NCBI RefSeq assembly: GCF_036322805.1
Contig: NZ_AP027272.1
Location: 4,712,001 to 4,776,000, forward strand
Source of the DNA: Planctobacterium marinum
Lineage (GTDB): Bacteria > Pseudomonadota > Gammaproteobacteria > Enterobacterales > Alteromonadaceae
Length of the DNA: 64,000 nt
Reading direction: 5' to 3'
A model generated the notes under the pieces. It did not search any database, was not told where the DNA came from, and saw only the letters and a program-made list of their open reading frames with translations. This document shows, in pieces, positions 28,567 through 38,574 of the stretch (its first letter is position 1; every line of letters begins with the position of its first letter). A program made the position numbers and the translations under genes.

Positions 28567-29778
28567 TTAATACTTAGCCAGCAACTGTATCCAAACTTTA
28601 TCGGTATCTGTGGCGTGAGTATCAGCATCGTAACTGGCGTATTTGGCAGTCAGTTTGTAGTGTTTGGCGAAGCCATAATTGGCTACCAATCCCAGCTCAC
28701 TACCCAGGTCCGCACTGCCTTCATCGGCATCAAACTGGTGATAGATAGCTGCTACTGAAACACCGCCGAGTTTAGTAGCCACTTTAAACCAGGTATCTTC
28801 AATACCTGTGCCGGGCGTACCGAGGAATTTATCCGTCCAGCCCTGAAACTTATGCAAGGTAGCCAGCGGCGTCTGAAAACCTTTGCCATTATCCGCACCG
28901 AGTACCTCAATGCCTGCCGCAAGAGTAACTCCAGCTACTTTAACGCTGCCATCAATAGCGTAATAATCAGTAGAATAATCAACAGGATTGTCACCCGTAT
29001 CCTTTTGGCTGGCGTAACTTAAATGCAAGCCGTAGCCAATGTCACCTGATTTGCCACTGAAGTTATAGTCAAAGCCCGCAGTGCTATTAGACAGTGCCAG
29101 GGCATCGTCAAAATCCATACTGTAGTAAAAGCCCGCAATTTTGTGACCTTTCGCAGGTTGATAAACGGCGTTAAACATATGCAAATCGACATCCAGGTCG
29201 CCATTGGGGTTTTTCGAACCAAAAATTCGATTCACCCGGTAAGAGTAGGCATAGTCCAACGTAAAATTTTCAGCCACCTCTGATTCAAAACGTACACCAT
29301 CGAAGGTTTGCTCGTTTTGACGCCAGGCCACGCCCCCCAAGAAACGCTGGTTGTTGTGATTGATGCGCTGACGACCAAAGGTAGTAGCGGTGCCACTTTG
29401 AGAGGTATATTTTAAATAAGACTGATTGAGGTCCGAACCCGAAGGGTCTGCCACTACTGGATAAGTGGTGTTGCCATTAATAGTATTGTTGTAATCCTTG
29501 TCCAGTAGCTCTGTGACATAATCAAATTCCACTACTGCTTGCCAGCCATTGTATTTTGCGGTGCTGGCAGTCAAGCGTCCCAACAGGGTGTTAGCGCTGG
29601 CATCTTCATCCAGTCCGTCCTGATCGACGCCTTCGTAACGATAACGCAGCATGGTTTTCACGCTACTTTCTGTAATAGCTTCAGCTACTGAGCTGACACC
29701 TGAATCGCTAGCTTGCACCAGTACCGGAGTACAAGCCAAACCAACCGCGATAGATAATAATTTCAAATGAGTACGCAT
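28567..29778 (-). CDS. outer-membrane porin-like beta-barrel at the end of the nitrate locus
   Basis: The 403-residue product has a signal peptide (cut near VQA) and a beta-rich barrel with a C-terminal aromatic pattern (KVWIQLLAKY). Segments such as FGRQRINHNNQRFLGGVAWRQ recall alginate-export/OprD-like porins. It lies 120 bases after cobA on the same strand and may admit nitrate or nitrite, inferred from context. A leader hairpin at 29790-29836 borders its ribosome-binding site. Confidence 0.78.
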   Translation of the reverse strand: MRTHLKLLSIAVGLACTPVLVQASDSGVSSVAEAITESSVKTMLRYRYEGVDQDGLDEDASANTLLGRLTASTAKYNGWQAVVEFDYVTELLDKDYNNTINGNTTYPVVADPSGSDLNQSYLKYTSQSGTATTFGRQRINHNNQRFLGGVAWRQNEQTFDGVRFESEVAENFTLDYAYSYRVNRIFGSKNPNGDLDVDLHMFNAVYQPAKGHKIAGFYYSMDFDDALALSNSTAGFDYNFSGKSGDIGYGLHLSYASQKDTGDNPVDYSTDYYAIDGSVKVAGVTLAAGIEVLGADNGKGFQTPLATLHKFQGWTDKFLGTPGTGIEDTWFKVATKLGGVSVAAIYHQFDADEGSADLGSELGLVANYGFAKHYKLTAKYASYDADTHATDTDKVWIQLLAKY

Positions 29779-29789
29779 TGTGTGTTCCT

Positions 29790-29836
29790 CTTGCTAGAGC
29801 TTGTTGCTCAGGTTGTGTGTTGTTGTGGCTAGCAAG
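29790..29836 (-). promoter_or_regulatory. leader hairpin bordering the porin ribosome-binding site
   Basis: On the minus strand CTTGCTAG (29829-29836) pairs perfectly with CTAGCAAG (29790-29797). The 3' arm runs straight into AGAGGAAC, the ribosome-binding region of the porin gene. It could modulate translation. No T-run follows, so it is not a terminator. Confidence 0.45.
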
Positions 29837-29898
29837 CAATCATCCGGACTGCCGTTTGGCCTGGGTGTTTTGTCGGGAACGTTTTTGCGTTTAATAAA

Positions 29899-30816
29899 TT
29901 AACTGAAGAGACTGGCCTCCTTATGGAGCAAATTGAGATTCACTGGCCAAGGGACTTCGGTGACTCTGCCCACTACCAATAGCGCAGGCCCTTCAATATC
30001 ATGTTGCGATAGCTTATGCGCAATAGAATCCAGTTGTCCGTGAATCACCTTTTGAGTTTGTTGCGTGGCCTGGTCTACGATAGCGCAAGGCATATCCGCG
30101 GCCATGCCGTGACTCATCAAACGCTGGGCTATGACAGCGATACGCTTTAATCCCATATAAAAAACTAAGGTATCTTGGGTTTTATGGCTGGTGTTTTGCG
30201 CCACCATACCTGACCAGTCCGGCTCCTCTTCAGGATTTTTTAGCGTTGCAGTAATAAAGCGCACACTTTGTGCGTAGCGGCGATCGGTTAATGGCATACC
30301 AGAGTACGCCGACATGCCGGAAGCAGCGGTAATACCCGGCACAATAGCAAAAGGAATTTCGGCCAGTTGCAACGCTTCACATTCTTCGCTCACCCGACCA
30401 AATACCGATGGGTCTCCGCCTTTCAGGCGCACCACTTTGCGCCCCAACCGAGCGTGTTCCACCATCAAATTACATATGGTTTGTTGTTCAAAAGAGTGCT
30501 GCCCGCAGCGTTTACCCACAAACTGACGAATGGCACATGCCGGGATAAGGCGTAATAGCTCTTCAGACACCAGCCAATCGAACAACACCACATCTGCAGT
30601 TTGTAACAGGCGATAAGCTTTGAGTGTCAGTAATTCTGGATCCCCTGGTCCAGCGCCCACGATAAAGACTTCGCCTTTTCCTGAGGGCCGTTTATAGACT
30701 TGGGAATCGTTGTGTTGAGTACCTCGGTGCCACCACTTTTTAAGAGACCAACCCGATTGACTGTTGCGTAATTGCACTTTATCAAGCGCAGTTTGAATGG
30801 CGGTAGCAAAACTCAT
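29899..30816 (-). CDS. cobA: uroporphyrinogen-III C-methyltransferase (siroheme synthesis)
   Basis: The 305-residue protein has about 45 N-terminal residues, then a SUMT domain: VFIVGAGPGDPELLTLKA at 50-67, VVRLKGGDPSVFGR near 128, and GITAASG near 163. It makes precorrin-2 for siroheme, the cofactor of NirB. The ATG overlaps the nasA stop (ATGA) and a perfect AGGAGG lies inside the nasA end. No CysG-type dehydrogenase/ferrochelatase domain is fused, so another enzyme must finish siroheme. Confidence 0.94.
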   Translation of the reverse strand: MSFATAIQTALDKVQLRNSQSGWSLKKWWHRGTQHNDSQVYKRPSGKGEVFIVGAGPGDPELLTLKAYRLLQTADVVLFDWLVSEELLRLIPACAIRQFVGKRCGQHSFEQQTICNLMVEHARLGRKVVRLKGGDPSVFGRVSEECEALQLAEIPFAIVPGITAASGMSAYSGMPLTDRRYAQSVRFITATLKNPEEEPDWSGMVAQNTSHKTQDTLVFYMGLKRIAVIAQRLMSHGMAADMPCAIVDQATQQTQKVIHGQLDSIAHKLSQHDIEGPALLVVGRVTEVPWPVNLNLLHKEASLFS

Positions 30817-33596
30817 ATCACCTCCTGAGCCAACTCAAGCGAAGGCATTATATTCAGACCTAATTCTGAGTCATGTTGTTTAATTAATGTGCCCAATTCC
30901 GATTTACAGGAGCCGCAATTTGTACCGCATTGTAATTGTTCGCCCAGTTGCGCAACAGTGTTTACACCAGCAGCAATAGCGTCGGTTATGGTTTTTTCTC
31001 TGACCTTGAAACAGCTACATACCAGTTTACCTTGCTGATATTCCGCAGATGTCTGATTCTTCAATACATCCACCAGTGCCTCATCGCTATACTCCTGCTG
31101 CATAAGCAAATGTTCGAACCAGGCAGAATTGTGATTGAGTGGCTGAGCTACATGCCAAAGCAGTATTTGCAGCTGTTTTTTATCATTCAATAGCAGGTAA
31201 CCAGTTTTATCCGGTTGTTGTAGCCTAAGTTGCTGATGTTCCACGTGAATCAATGTTTTTAACCATTGCTGCTGAGTTTCATCGAATTTATCGAATGCCA
31301 TTTGGTAACAGACTCCATCCTGTAGCACATGTTTGTGCCAATAGGCCTGGGTATGTGAAAGAGCCCCTAACTCGATGTCTTCTCGACTGACAATGCTCAC
31401 CCATTGCGCTACATGCCATGGCTCAATCGCCACCGCAGCGGCTTTGAGTTCTGGCTGGCCAGAAATCGGGTCGCCCACCGCCGCCACTAAACGGTTAACA
31501 TTGGCATGGGATGCATATTCTCGATTCCAGTGCATCGGCGCAAACAGTTCACCTCGGCGCTGTTTTTTGTCGAGCACGGCGGTTAACAAACAAAACGCCT
31601 CATTACCTTGCTCACTTTGATGTTTACCCCGCAGTTTCACCAACTGCCCGTCCTTAATAAGATACTTTCTGGCATCTTTGGGGTGTATATGCAGCCCGGG
31701 TTTGTCGATGTGTTGACTTAACTGCGCCACTTTCCCGGTGCGAGTCATGGTGTGCCACTGATCCCGAATACGTCCGGTATTTAAAATCAGAGGGAAAGCA
31801 TCATCAGTTTGCTGCTGCGGTAATTCAGGTTTGATGGCAATGAACTGCGCTTTACCACTGGCAGTGTAAAAGCGACCATCAGTAAAAAGGCGTTTCGTTC
31901 CTTCGGGACTAAATTGGGTAATGGGCCATTGAATGGGTGCCAAGTTGTCGTACTGGCGCAGTGACAAGTGGCCCAGCCCTGAAATATCAAAATCACGACG
32001 GCCATTGTTTTCAAAACCAGAAAGCGCAGCATGTTCGTTGAAAATGTCGCAACTGGACTGAAAGTCAAAACCACTGAAGCCCATCTGTTTTGCCACGTCA
32101 CAAATAATCTGCCAGTCGTGACGGGCTTCGCCTGCGGGGGCCAACAATCCTCGTTGTCTGGAGATACGACGCTCTGAATTGGTCACAGTACCATTTTTCT
32201 CAGACCAGCCAGTGGCGGGTAAACACACATCAGCAAAAGATAAAGTGTCATTACTGGCCGCACAGTCAGAGACTACCACCATGTCACATTGTTTAAGGGC
32301 CGCCGCAACGGTATCTTTATCCGGCATACTCACGATGGGATTAGTGGCCATGATCCACACGGCTTTCACTTTGCCTTGGTGAATCTGGTCAAATAAATCG
32401 ATGGCTTTCAATCCCGGCTTATTCGCGATAGTGGGGGATTGCCAAAAACTTTGCACCAATGCACGGTGGGCGGGGTTTTCGATATCCATGTGGGCGGCCA
32501 GCATATTTGCCAGCCCGCCAACTTCGCGGCCCCCCATGGCATTGGGTTGTCCGGTAATAGAGAAAGGCCCGCAACCCGGTTTACCGATTTTTCCCGTGGC
32601 CAGATGACAATTGATAATGGCATTGGACTTATCCACACCACTAGTGGATTGGTTAACGCCCATGGAATAAAACGTCACGCTGCGGCGAGCGTGCATGAAC
32701 CACTGATAAAATTGCCGCAATTGCGCTGCAGGCACATCGCTAAATTCACTGACTCGCTCTAAACACCATTGTACGGCTTCTTCCAGGCAAGGCACAAAAC
32801 CTTCAGTGTGGCGCTGGATGAAATCCGTATCCAGGGCATTTTGGCTGTCTAGATAATGCAGCAATCCATTAAAGATAGCGGCATCTGAGCCCGGTTTGAT
32901 GGCCAGGTGCAAATCGGCTAAATCGCAGGTAGCAGTTTGACGAGGGTCAATCACCACCACTTTTAAAGCCGGGTTTATTTGCTTAGCCCGCTCAATGCGC
33001 TGATATAACACCGGGTGCGTCCAGGCGGCATTACTGCCGGTAAACACCAATAATTGGGTTTGCTCCAGATCTTCATAACAACAGGGTACGGCATCAGCAC
33101 CAAAAGCGCGTTTGTAGCCTGCCACAGCTGAAGACATGCACAACCGGGAGTTGGTATCGATATTGCCGCTGCCGATGTAACCTTTCATGAGTTTATTAGC
33201 AACGTAATAATCTTCCGTCAGAAGTTGCCCTGACACATAAAAAGCCACTGCATCGGGGCCATGCTCAGCAATGATGTCTGTGAATCGACTGGCCACTGTG
33301 GCAATCGCCTTATCCCAACTTACTTTTTCACCTTTAATGCTGGGATATAACATGCGATTGTTCAGGGTGTTGCTCTCGGCCAGCTTACTGCCTTTAACGC
33401 ACAAGCGACCAAAATTAGCCGGGTGCTCTGGCGTACCACTGACACTGATGAGTTGCTGAAACAGCTTACCCGATTCGTCACTGGCCACCGACAACTGAGC
33501 ATCAACGCCGCAACCTACCCCGCAATAGGGGCAGGTTGTGCGGCGCAGGTTGGGAAAGGACTCCAGCATGGTTGCATTGTTCACCGGCAAATTCAT
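30813..33596 (-). CDS. nasA: assimilatory nitrate reductase catalytic subunit
   Basis: The 927-residue molybdopterin oxidoreductase has an N-terminal 4Fe-4S motif (CPYCGVGC near 19), the molybdenum domains, and a C-terminal molybdopterin-dinucleotide-binding domain. It ends in a BFD-type [2Fe-2S] domain (CSCFKV ... CGTNCGSCKSEL). It reduces nitrate to nitrite in the cytosol. No twin-arginine signal, fitting an assimilatory enzyme. No separate electron-transfer subunit (NasC/NasB type) is in the operon. ATG 33596 is chosen over an adjacent TTG. Confidence 0.95.
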   Translation of the reverse strand: MNLPVNNATMLESFPNLRRTTCPYCGVGCGVDAQLSVASDESGKLFQQLISVSGTPEHPANFGRLCVKGSKLAESNTLNNRMLYPSIKGEKVSWDKAIATVASRFTDIIAEHGPDAVAFYVSGQLLTEDYYVANKLMKGYIGSGNIDTNSRLCMSSAVAGYKRAFGADAVPCCYEDLEQTQLLVFTGSNAAWTHPVLYQRIERAKQINPALKVVVIDPRQTATCDLADLHLAIKPGSDAAIFNGLLHYLDSQNALDTDFIQRHTEGFVPCLEEAVQWCLERVSEFSDVPAAQLRQFYQWFMHARRSVTFYSMGVNQSTSGVDKSNAIINCHLATGKIGKPGCGPFSITGQPNAMGGREVGGLANMLAAHMDIENPAHRALVQSFWQSPTIANKPGLKAIDLFDQIHQGKVKAVWIMATNPIVSMPDKDTVAAALKQCDMVVVSDCAASNDTLSFADVCLPATGWSEKNGTVTNSERRISRQRGLLAPAGEARHDWQIICDVAKQMGFSGFDFQSSCDIFNEHAALSGFENNGRRDFDISGLGHLSLRQYDNLAPIQWPITQFSPEGTKRLFTDGRFYTASGKAQFIAIKPELPQQQTDDAFPLILNTGRIRDQWHTMTRTGKVAQLSQHIDKPGLHIHPKDARKYLIKDGQLVKLRGKHQSEQGNEAFCLLTAVLDKKQRRGELFAPMHWNREYASHANVNRLVAAVGDPISGQPELKAAAVAIEPWHVAQWVSIVSREDIELGALSHTQAYWHKHVLQDGVCYQMAFDKFDETQQQWLKTLIHVEHQQLRLQQPDKTGYLLLNDKKQLQILLWHVAQPLNHNSAWFEHLLMQQEYSDEALVDVLKNQTSAEYQQGKLVCSCFKVREKTITDAIAAGVNTVAQLGEQLQCGTNCGSCKSELGTLIKQHDSELGLNIMPSLELAQEVI

Positions 33597-33623
33597 CAAC
33601 TGACTACGCTCGCTATCGCTGGG

Positions 33624-33953
33624 TTAGGCCTGAATTTCCAGTTGCTCGCCCACGACGCGCACTGGATAAACCGGGATCTGTTTACTCTCATCTTCCAGGC
33701 ACTGGCCGGTTTTCAAAGAGTAGTGTTGTTTGTACAGGGGCGAGGCCACCACCAATTCTTCCTGCAATGAGCCGAGAATACCGCGGCTCATCACATTCGC
33801 TTCGCCAATAGGGTCCCAGTTACCGGTAGCAAAGTACTGAGCTTCCCCATCGATCTGGAATTTAAACAAAGCCACTTGCAAGTCCTTCACTTTGGCGCAA
33901 ACCCCTGCGTTATCGATAAGATCGTTGAGGTGACATAAGGGTAACCAGTTCAT
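33624..33953 (-). CDS. nirD: nitrite reductase small subunit NirD
   Basis: The 109-residue Rieske-like small subunit starts MNWLPLCHLNDL at ATG 33953; a longer frame reaching into nirB is not the gene. It contains YFATGNWDPIGEANVMSRG and lacks the Cys/His Rieske ligands, as is normal for NirD. It partners with NirB, 13 bases upstream. Confidence 0.93.
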   Translation of the reverse strand: MNWLPLCHLNDLIDNAGVCAKVKDLQVALFKFQIDGEAQYFATGNWDPIGEANVMSRGILGSLQEELVVASPLYKQHYSLKTGQCLEDESKQIPVYPVRVVGEQLEIQA

Positions 33954-33966
33954 CTTATTTCTCCTG

Positions 33967-36561
33967 TTACGCCGGGGTTTTATCAGTGGCTTCGACACTG
34001 ACACTATCTGTGCTGGCAGTATCCAATACCGCAATTTTTTGCTCCGTCCAGTAGGCCTGTTTTTCGGCTTTAGTAGCTGGGCGAATTTGAGTGCGCTCTT
34101 GCACAAATACCACGTTGTCATCCTGGTCTGGACTGTTGACAAACTGTCGGAAGCGCTTCAACGCTTCGGGGTCTTCCACCGTGGTTTTCCACTCACACTG
34201 ATAAGTGCCCACCACAGCGGCCATCTGAGTTTCAAGCTCTTGTGCGATGCCCAGGCTATCTTCGATAATTACCTGTTTCAGATAATCCAATCCACCTTCC
34301 AGATTTTCTAGCCACACCGATGTGCGCTGGAGGCGATCCGAAGTCTGACAATAAAACATCAAGAACCTGTCGATGTATTTCACCAGGGTTTCGGTATCCA
34401 GGTCGGTGGCAAACAAGTCAGCATGACGAGGTTTCATACCACCATTACCACACACGTATAAGTTCCAGCCGTTTTCGGTGGCAATAATCCCCACATCTTT
34501 GCTCTGTGCCTCAGCACATTCGCGGGTACAGCCGGAAACGGCCATTTTTATTTTGTGCGGTGAACGCAGACCTTTGTAGCGATCTTCAATATTGATGGCG
34601 GTGCCAACACTGTCCTGTACGCCATAACGACACCAGGTGCTGCCAACGCAAGATTTAACGGTACGCAGCGATTTACCGTAAGCATGGCCGGTTTCAAAAC
34701 CGGCGTCGATGAGCTTACGCCAGATAACGGGCAACTCTTCGAGGCGTGCGCCGAATAAATCAATGCGCTGACCACCGGTAATTTTGCAGTACAAGTTGAA
34801 CTCTTTGGCAACTTCTCCTAAAACGATTAGCTTGTCAGGCGTCACTTCACCGCCTGCAATACGCGGCACGACCGAGTAGGTACCGTCTTTTTGCATGTTA
34901 CCTAGATAACGGTCATTGGTATCTTGCAAACCAATGTGGGGCTTTTTGAGTACGTAGTCGTTCCAGGCGGTGGCCAGAATTGACGCCACAGTAGGCTTAC
35001 AAATGTCACAACCATGGCCTCTGCCATGTATCGCCAGCAAGTCATCAAAAGACTTGATTTGCTCCACCCGAATCATGTGGTAAAGCTCCTGGCGACTGAA
35101 AGCGAAGTGCTCACAAATATCTTTTTTGACTTCGACGCCACGGGCTTCCAGTTCGGTTTCCACCACGTTTTTTAACAGCGCTGCACAGCCACCACAGCCA
35201 GTGCTGGCTTTGGTGCAACTCTTGATGCTGCCGAGATCACAAGCCCCTCCGTCCATAGCACCGATGATGTCGCCTTTAGATACATTGTGGCAGGAGCACA
35301 CAGTGGCAGTATCGGGTAAGCTACCCGCACCAATGGCAGGCGCCGCACCGTCTGAAACGGGTAAAATTAACGACTCAGGCTGCTCTGGCAAAGTCATGCC
35401 ATTGAGTGCAAATTGCAGCAAGGTATCGTAGTCACTGGTATCACCCACCAGCACAGCGCCAAGCAAGGTTTCTTGTTTGGCATCCACTACAATTTTTTTG
35501 TAAATCTGCTGCGGCTGGTTTTCGAAAATGTACGTAAGGGCACCCGGTGTCCTGGCATGAGCATCGCCAATTGACCCAACCTCCACACCCAGGAGTTTAA
35601 GTTTGGTACTCATATCTGCACCAGTGAACGCCAAATCGCCTCCTGCGATATGACTTGCTGCTACTCGTGCCATTTGATATCCGGGTGCCACTAAACCAAA
35701 GATAAAGTTATTCCACAGCGCACATTCGCCGATGGCATAAATGTCAGCTTCAGACGTCTGGCATTGGTTGTTTACCACGATGCCACCACGCGGACCGATA
35801 TCCAGCTCAAAGCTGCGAGCTAAGGCATCTTGCGGGCGAATTCCCGCTGAGAACAGCACCATGTCAGTGCCGAGTACGGCACCATCTTTAAAGCGCAATT
35901 GATAACGAGTGCTCTCGCCCGCTTCGATAATTTCGGTGGCTTTACTGGTGTGCACTGTTACCCCAAGCTCTTCGATTTTGCGCTTGAGTAAAGCGCCGCC
36001 ACCTTCGTCTAACTGTACTCCCATCAATTGCGGTGCAAATTCCACGACGTGAGTTTCAAGGCCCGCTTCTTTCAACGCATTAGCCGCTTCCATTCCCAAC
36101 AAACCACCGCCCACGACGACGCCTACTTTGCTTTGGCTGGCGGAAGATTGAATTGCCTCTAAATCTTCAATGGTGCGATATACCAGACAATGAGGCTGTT
36201 CGTGGCCCGGAATCGGTGGCACAAAAGGAAATGAGCCTGTAGCCAACACCAGCTTATCCCAGCTAAAACACTGTCCGGATTCAGTGGTGACGGTTTTTAC
36301 AGATTTATCAATTTCTACCACCTTGGCGTTGACATGAAAATCCACGCCTAAGGATTGGTAGCGGGCTTCGTCGGTCAGCGCCAGCTCCTTTGCACTTTTA
36401 CCGCTAAAAAATTCAGACAGGTGTACCCGGTCATAGGCCAGTCGCGGCTCACCGCTCAATACCGTGATCCTGGCATCGGGTGATGCTTGCACCATTTGCT
36501 CCACAAAATGATGGCCCACCATGCCATTACCTACCACAACGATGTTCAGATGTTCGCTCAT
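33967..36561 (-). CDS. nirB: NADH-dependent nitrite reductase large subunit NirB
   Basis: The 864-residue enzyme has an N-terminal FAD/NAD domain (VVVGNGMVGHH near 6), a BFD [2Fe-2S] region (CSCHNVSKGDI and STGCGGC near 430-470), and a C-terminal siroheme/4Fe-4S sulfite/nitrite reductase part (CTRECAEAQSKD, then YVCGNGG). It reduces nitrite to ammonia with NADH. ATG 36561 has AGGAG seven bases upstream and is preferred over a start at 36579. Confidence 0.96.
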   Translation of the reverse strand: MSEHLNIVVVGNGMVGHHFVEQMVQASPDARITVLSGEPRLAYDRVHLSEFFSGKSAKELALTDEARYQSLGVDFHVNAKVVEIDKSVKTVTTESGQCFSWDKLVLATGSFPFVPPIPGHEQPHCLVYRTIEDLEAIQSSASQSKVGVVVGGGLLGMEAANALKEAGLETHVVEFAPQLMGVQLDEGGGALLKRKIEELGVTVHTSKATEIIEAGESTRYQLRFKDGAVLGTDMVLFSAGIRPQDALARSFELDIGPRGGIVVNNQCQTSEADIYAIGECALWNNFIFGLVAPGYQMARVAASHIAGGDLAFTGADMSTKLKLLGVEVGSIGDAHARTPGALTYIFENQPQQIYKKIVVDAKQETLLGAVLVGDTSDYDTLLQFALNGMTLPEQPESLILPVSDGAAPAIGAGSLPDTATVCSCHNVSKGDIIGAMDGGACDLGSIKSCTKASTGCGGCAALLKNVVETELEARGVEVKKDICEHFAFSRQELYHMIRVEQIKSFDDLLAIHGRGHGCDICKPTVASILATAWNDYVLKKPHIGLQDTNDRYLGNMQKDGTYSVVPRIAGGEVTPDKLIVLGEVAKEFNLYCKITGGQRIDLFGARLEELPVIWRKLIDAGFETGHAYGKSLRTVKSCVGSTWCRYGVQDSVGTAINIEDRYKGLRSPHKIKMAVSGCTRECAEAQSKDVGIIATENGWNLYVCGNGGMKPRHADLFATDLDTETLVKYIDRFLMFYCQTSDRLQRTSVWLENLEGGLDYLKQVIIEDSLGIAQELETQMAAVVGTYQCEWKTTVEDPEALKRFRQFVNSPDQDDNVVFVQERTQIRPATKAEKQAYWTEQKIAVLDTASTDSVSVEATDKTPA

Positions 36562-36575
36562 AGTGGTTCTCCTGT

Positions 36576-37415
36576 TCACGCTGCGTCCGGTTTTTCAACC
36601 GGCTTCTGTTGGGATTTTTTGCTGGCCACCGGTTCCACTTTGCGCTGCTTTTCATACAAGAAGCTCAATACTTCATGGCGATAGTGGTTGTATTGCTTGT
36701 CATCGGCGAGCGCGATGCGATTACGAGGCCGTTCCAGCGAAATGTCCAGTACTTCACCGATGGTGGCCGCCGGTCCGTTGGTCATCATGACAATACGGTC
36801 GGATAACAACACAGCCTCATCAACATCGTGAGTGATCATGATCACCGTATTGCCTAACTCTGCATGGATTTCCATCAAGGAATCTTGCAGGTGGGCACGA
36901 GTCAATGCATCTAGCGCACCAAAAGGTTCATCCATCAGTAATACTTGTGGTTCCATCGACAGGGCTCGGGCGATTCCGACACGCTGTTTCATACCGCCAG
37001 AAATTTCCCCTGGTAACTTGTCTTTAGCGTGGCTCATGTGTACCAGCTCAAGGTTGTGTAATATCCATTCGTGCTTTTCTTGCCTGTTCATGTGCTTGCA
37101 GGTTTGTTTCACCGCTAGCTCAACATTTTGGTAAGCCGTTAACCAGGGCAGTAGGGAATGGTTCTGAAACACTACCGCACGCTCAGGACCGGGTTCGTTG
37201 ACCTCTTTGCCCTCTAATATGGCGCCCCCGGTGGTGGCCTGATATAAGCCCGCCACAATATTCAATACCGTAGACTTACCACAACCAGAGTGGCCTATCA
37301 GGGAGATGAACTCGCCTTTTTCAATATTCAGATTAACGTCCTGCAGCGCCACAAAAGGGCCTTTCGGCGTTGGAAATTCAATGCCCACCTGGGTCAGTTC
37401 TAAATGCTTTCTCAT
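36576..37415 (-). CDS. nrtD: nitrate ABC transporter ATP-binding protein
   Basis: The 279-residue ATPase has Walker A (GHSGCGKST near 41), signature SGGMKQRVGIARAL, Walker B (LLMDEPFGALD) and the switch His in ITHD. It matches NrtD/SsuB-type taurine-nitrate importers. GGAGAG precedes the ATG. It lies between nrtB and nirB. Confidence 0.93.
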   Translation of the reverse strand: MRKHLELTQVGIEFPTPKGPFVALQDVNLNIEKGEFISLIGHSGCGKSTVLNIVAGLYQATTGGAILEGKEVNEPGPERAVVFQNHSLLPWLTAYQNVELAVKQTCKHMNRQEKHEWILHNLELVHMSHAKDKLPGEISGGMKQRVGIARALSMEPQVLLMDEPFGALDALTRAHLQDSLMEIHAELGNTVIMITHDVDEAVLLSDRIVMMTNGPAATIGEVLDISLERPRNRIALADDKQYNHYRHEVLSFLYEKQRKVEPVASKKSQQKPVEKPDAA

Positions 37416-37442
37416 GTTATCTCTCCACTTTTTCAGGCAGGG

Positions 37443-38438
37443 TTATCGTAGATTTTGTGATTTGTCCCAGCTCACCTTGCGCTGCACCAGCAACATCAAG
37501 CGATCCAGGAAAAAGCCGATAGCGCCAATTACTAAAACCGCCACCATAATACGGGCCAGAGATTCCGAGCTGCCGTTTTGAAATTCGTCCCAAACGAACT
37601 TACCAAGGCCGGGATTTTGCGCCAACATTTCAGCGGCAATCAGCACCATCCAGCCGATGCCCAGCGATAGGCGCAGTCCGGTGAAAATCATGGGAATGGA
37701 CGAAGGTAATACGATTTTCAACACATGAGACATGGCACTGAGGCGCAATACTTTGCTGACGTTCACCAGGTCTTCAGGAATGCTGGACACGCCCACTGCA
37801 GTGTTAATCAAGGTTGGCCATAAACAGCACAGGGCAACGGTAAATGCAGAGGTTAAAAATGACTTGGAAAACATCGGATCATCACTGACATACACCGCAC
37901 TGACCACCATGGTCACCAGCGGTAACCAGGCCAAGGGCGAAACCGGTTTAAACAGTTGAATCAACGGGTTGATGGCCGCATAGGCCGACTTACTCAAACC
38001 ACCTAAAATGCCCACAGGAACCGCAATAAAAGAAGCTATTAAAAAGCCAACCGATACTGTGTATAAACTGGTCCAGATTTGTTCAAAAAAGGTGGGCGCA
38101 CCGGTATAAGGACGGATTTTAGGTTGATAGCTCGGATCAGCAGCCATTCGCTTGGCATTGCGCTGTTCCTGGCGCTCGTAAAAGGCCGCCGCTTTTTCTT
38201 GTTCCGCCTGATGCTCGTTCCACAGATTAATACTCTGCTCATACACCTGCACAGGTCCGGGGAACTGCCCCAGTGAAGTATCAATATTTTTGGCGGTGAT
38301 ATTCCACAGCACCATAAAAATGGCCAGACCAATTAATGGCAACAATGCGCCTTTGAGTTTCAGCAGCCAGATGCTATTCACCAGCGGCTCAGGTAATTTC
38401 AGGAATGTCACTTTTTGCAAGGATGCCGTTTTACTCAT
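37443..38438 (-). CDS. nrtB: nitrate ABC transporter permease
   Basis: The 331-residue permease has about six helices and a charged periplasmic or cytoplasmic insert (about 65-110). The conserved loop is near residues 245-270 (IVLPSSIPMIFTGLRLSLGI). It matches NrtB. GGAG precedes the ATG. A 136-base gap separates it from nrtA. Confidence 0.93.
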   Translation of the reverse strand: MSKTASLQKVTFLKLPEPLVNSIWLLKLKGALLPLIGLAIFMVLWNITAKNIDTSLGQFPGPVQVYEQSINLWNEHQAEQEKAAAFYERQEQRNAKRMAADPSYQPKIRPYTGAPTFFEQIWTSLYTVSVGFLIASFIAVPVGILGGLSKSAYAAINPLIQLFKPVSPLAWLPLVTMVVSAVYVSDDPMFSKSFLTSAFTVALCCLWPTLINTAVGVSSIPEDLVNVSKVLRLSAMSHVLKIVLPSSIPMIFTGLRLSLGIGWMVLIAAEMLAQNPGLGKFVWDEFQNGSSESLARIMVAVLVIGAIGFFLDRLMLLVQRKVSWDKSQNLR

Positions 38439-38472
38439 GACAATACTCCGGGGTGTTGTTAATCATTATTCA

Positions 38473-38495
38473 AAGACAGATTCCGCTTCTGTCTT
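38473..38495 (-). repeat. hairpin in the nrtA-nrtB intergenic region
   Basis: AAGACAGA (38473-38480) pairs with TCTGTCTT (38488-38495) across seven bases, in the 136-base gap after nrtA. Such hairpins often stabilise the binding-protein transcript relative to the permease. No T-run follows on the minus strand beyond the stem. Confidence 0.5.
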
Positions 38496-38574
38496 GCTTA
38501 TTAAAAGTACACGTCCTTGTGTGGATTGCTCCGCTTCAACTCACATGCTCATTTTCAGAGACACGAAGTCGGGG

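Noticed and set aside
33954-34142. 63-codon N-terminal extension of nirD
   Set aside because: It lies within nirB, and the NirD family starts at MNWLPL (ATG 33953).
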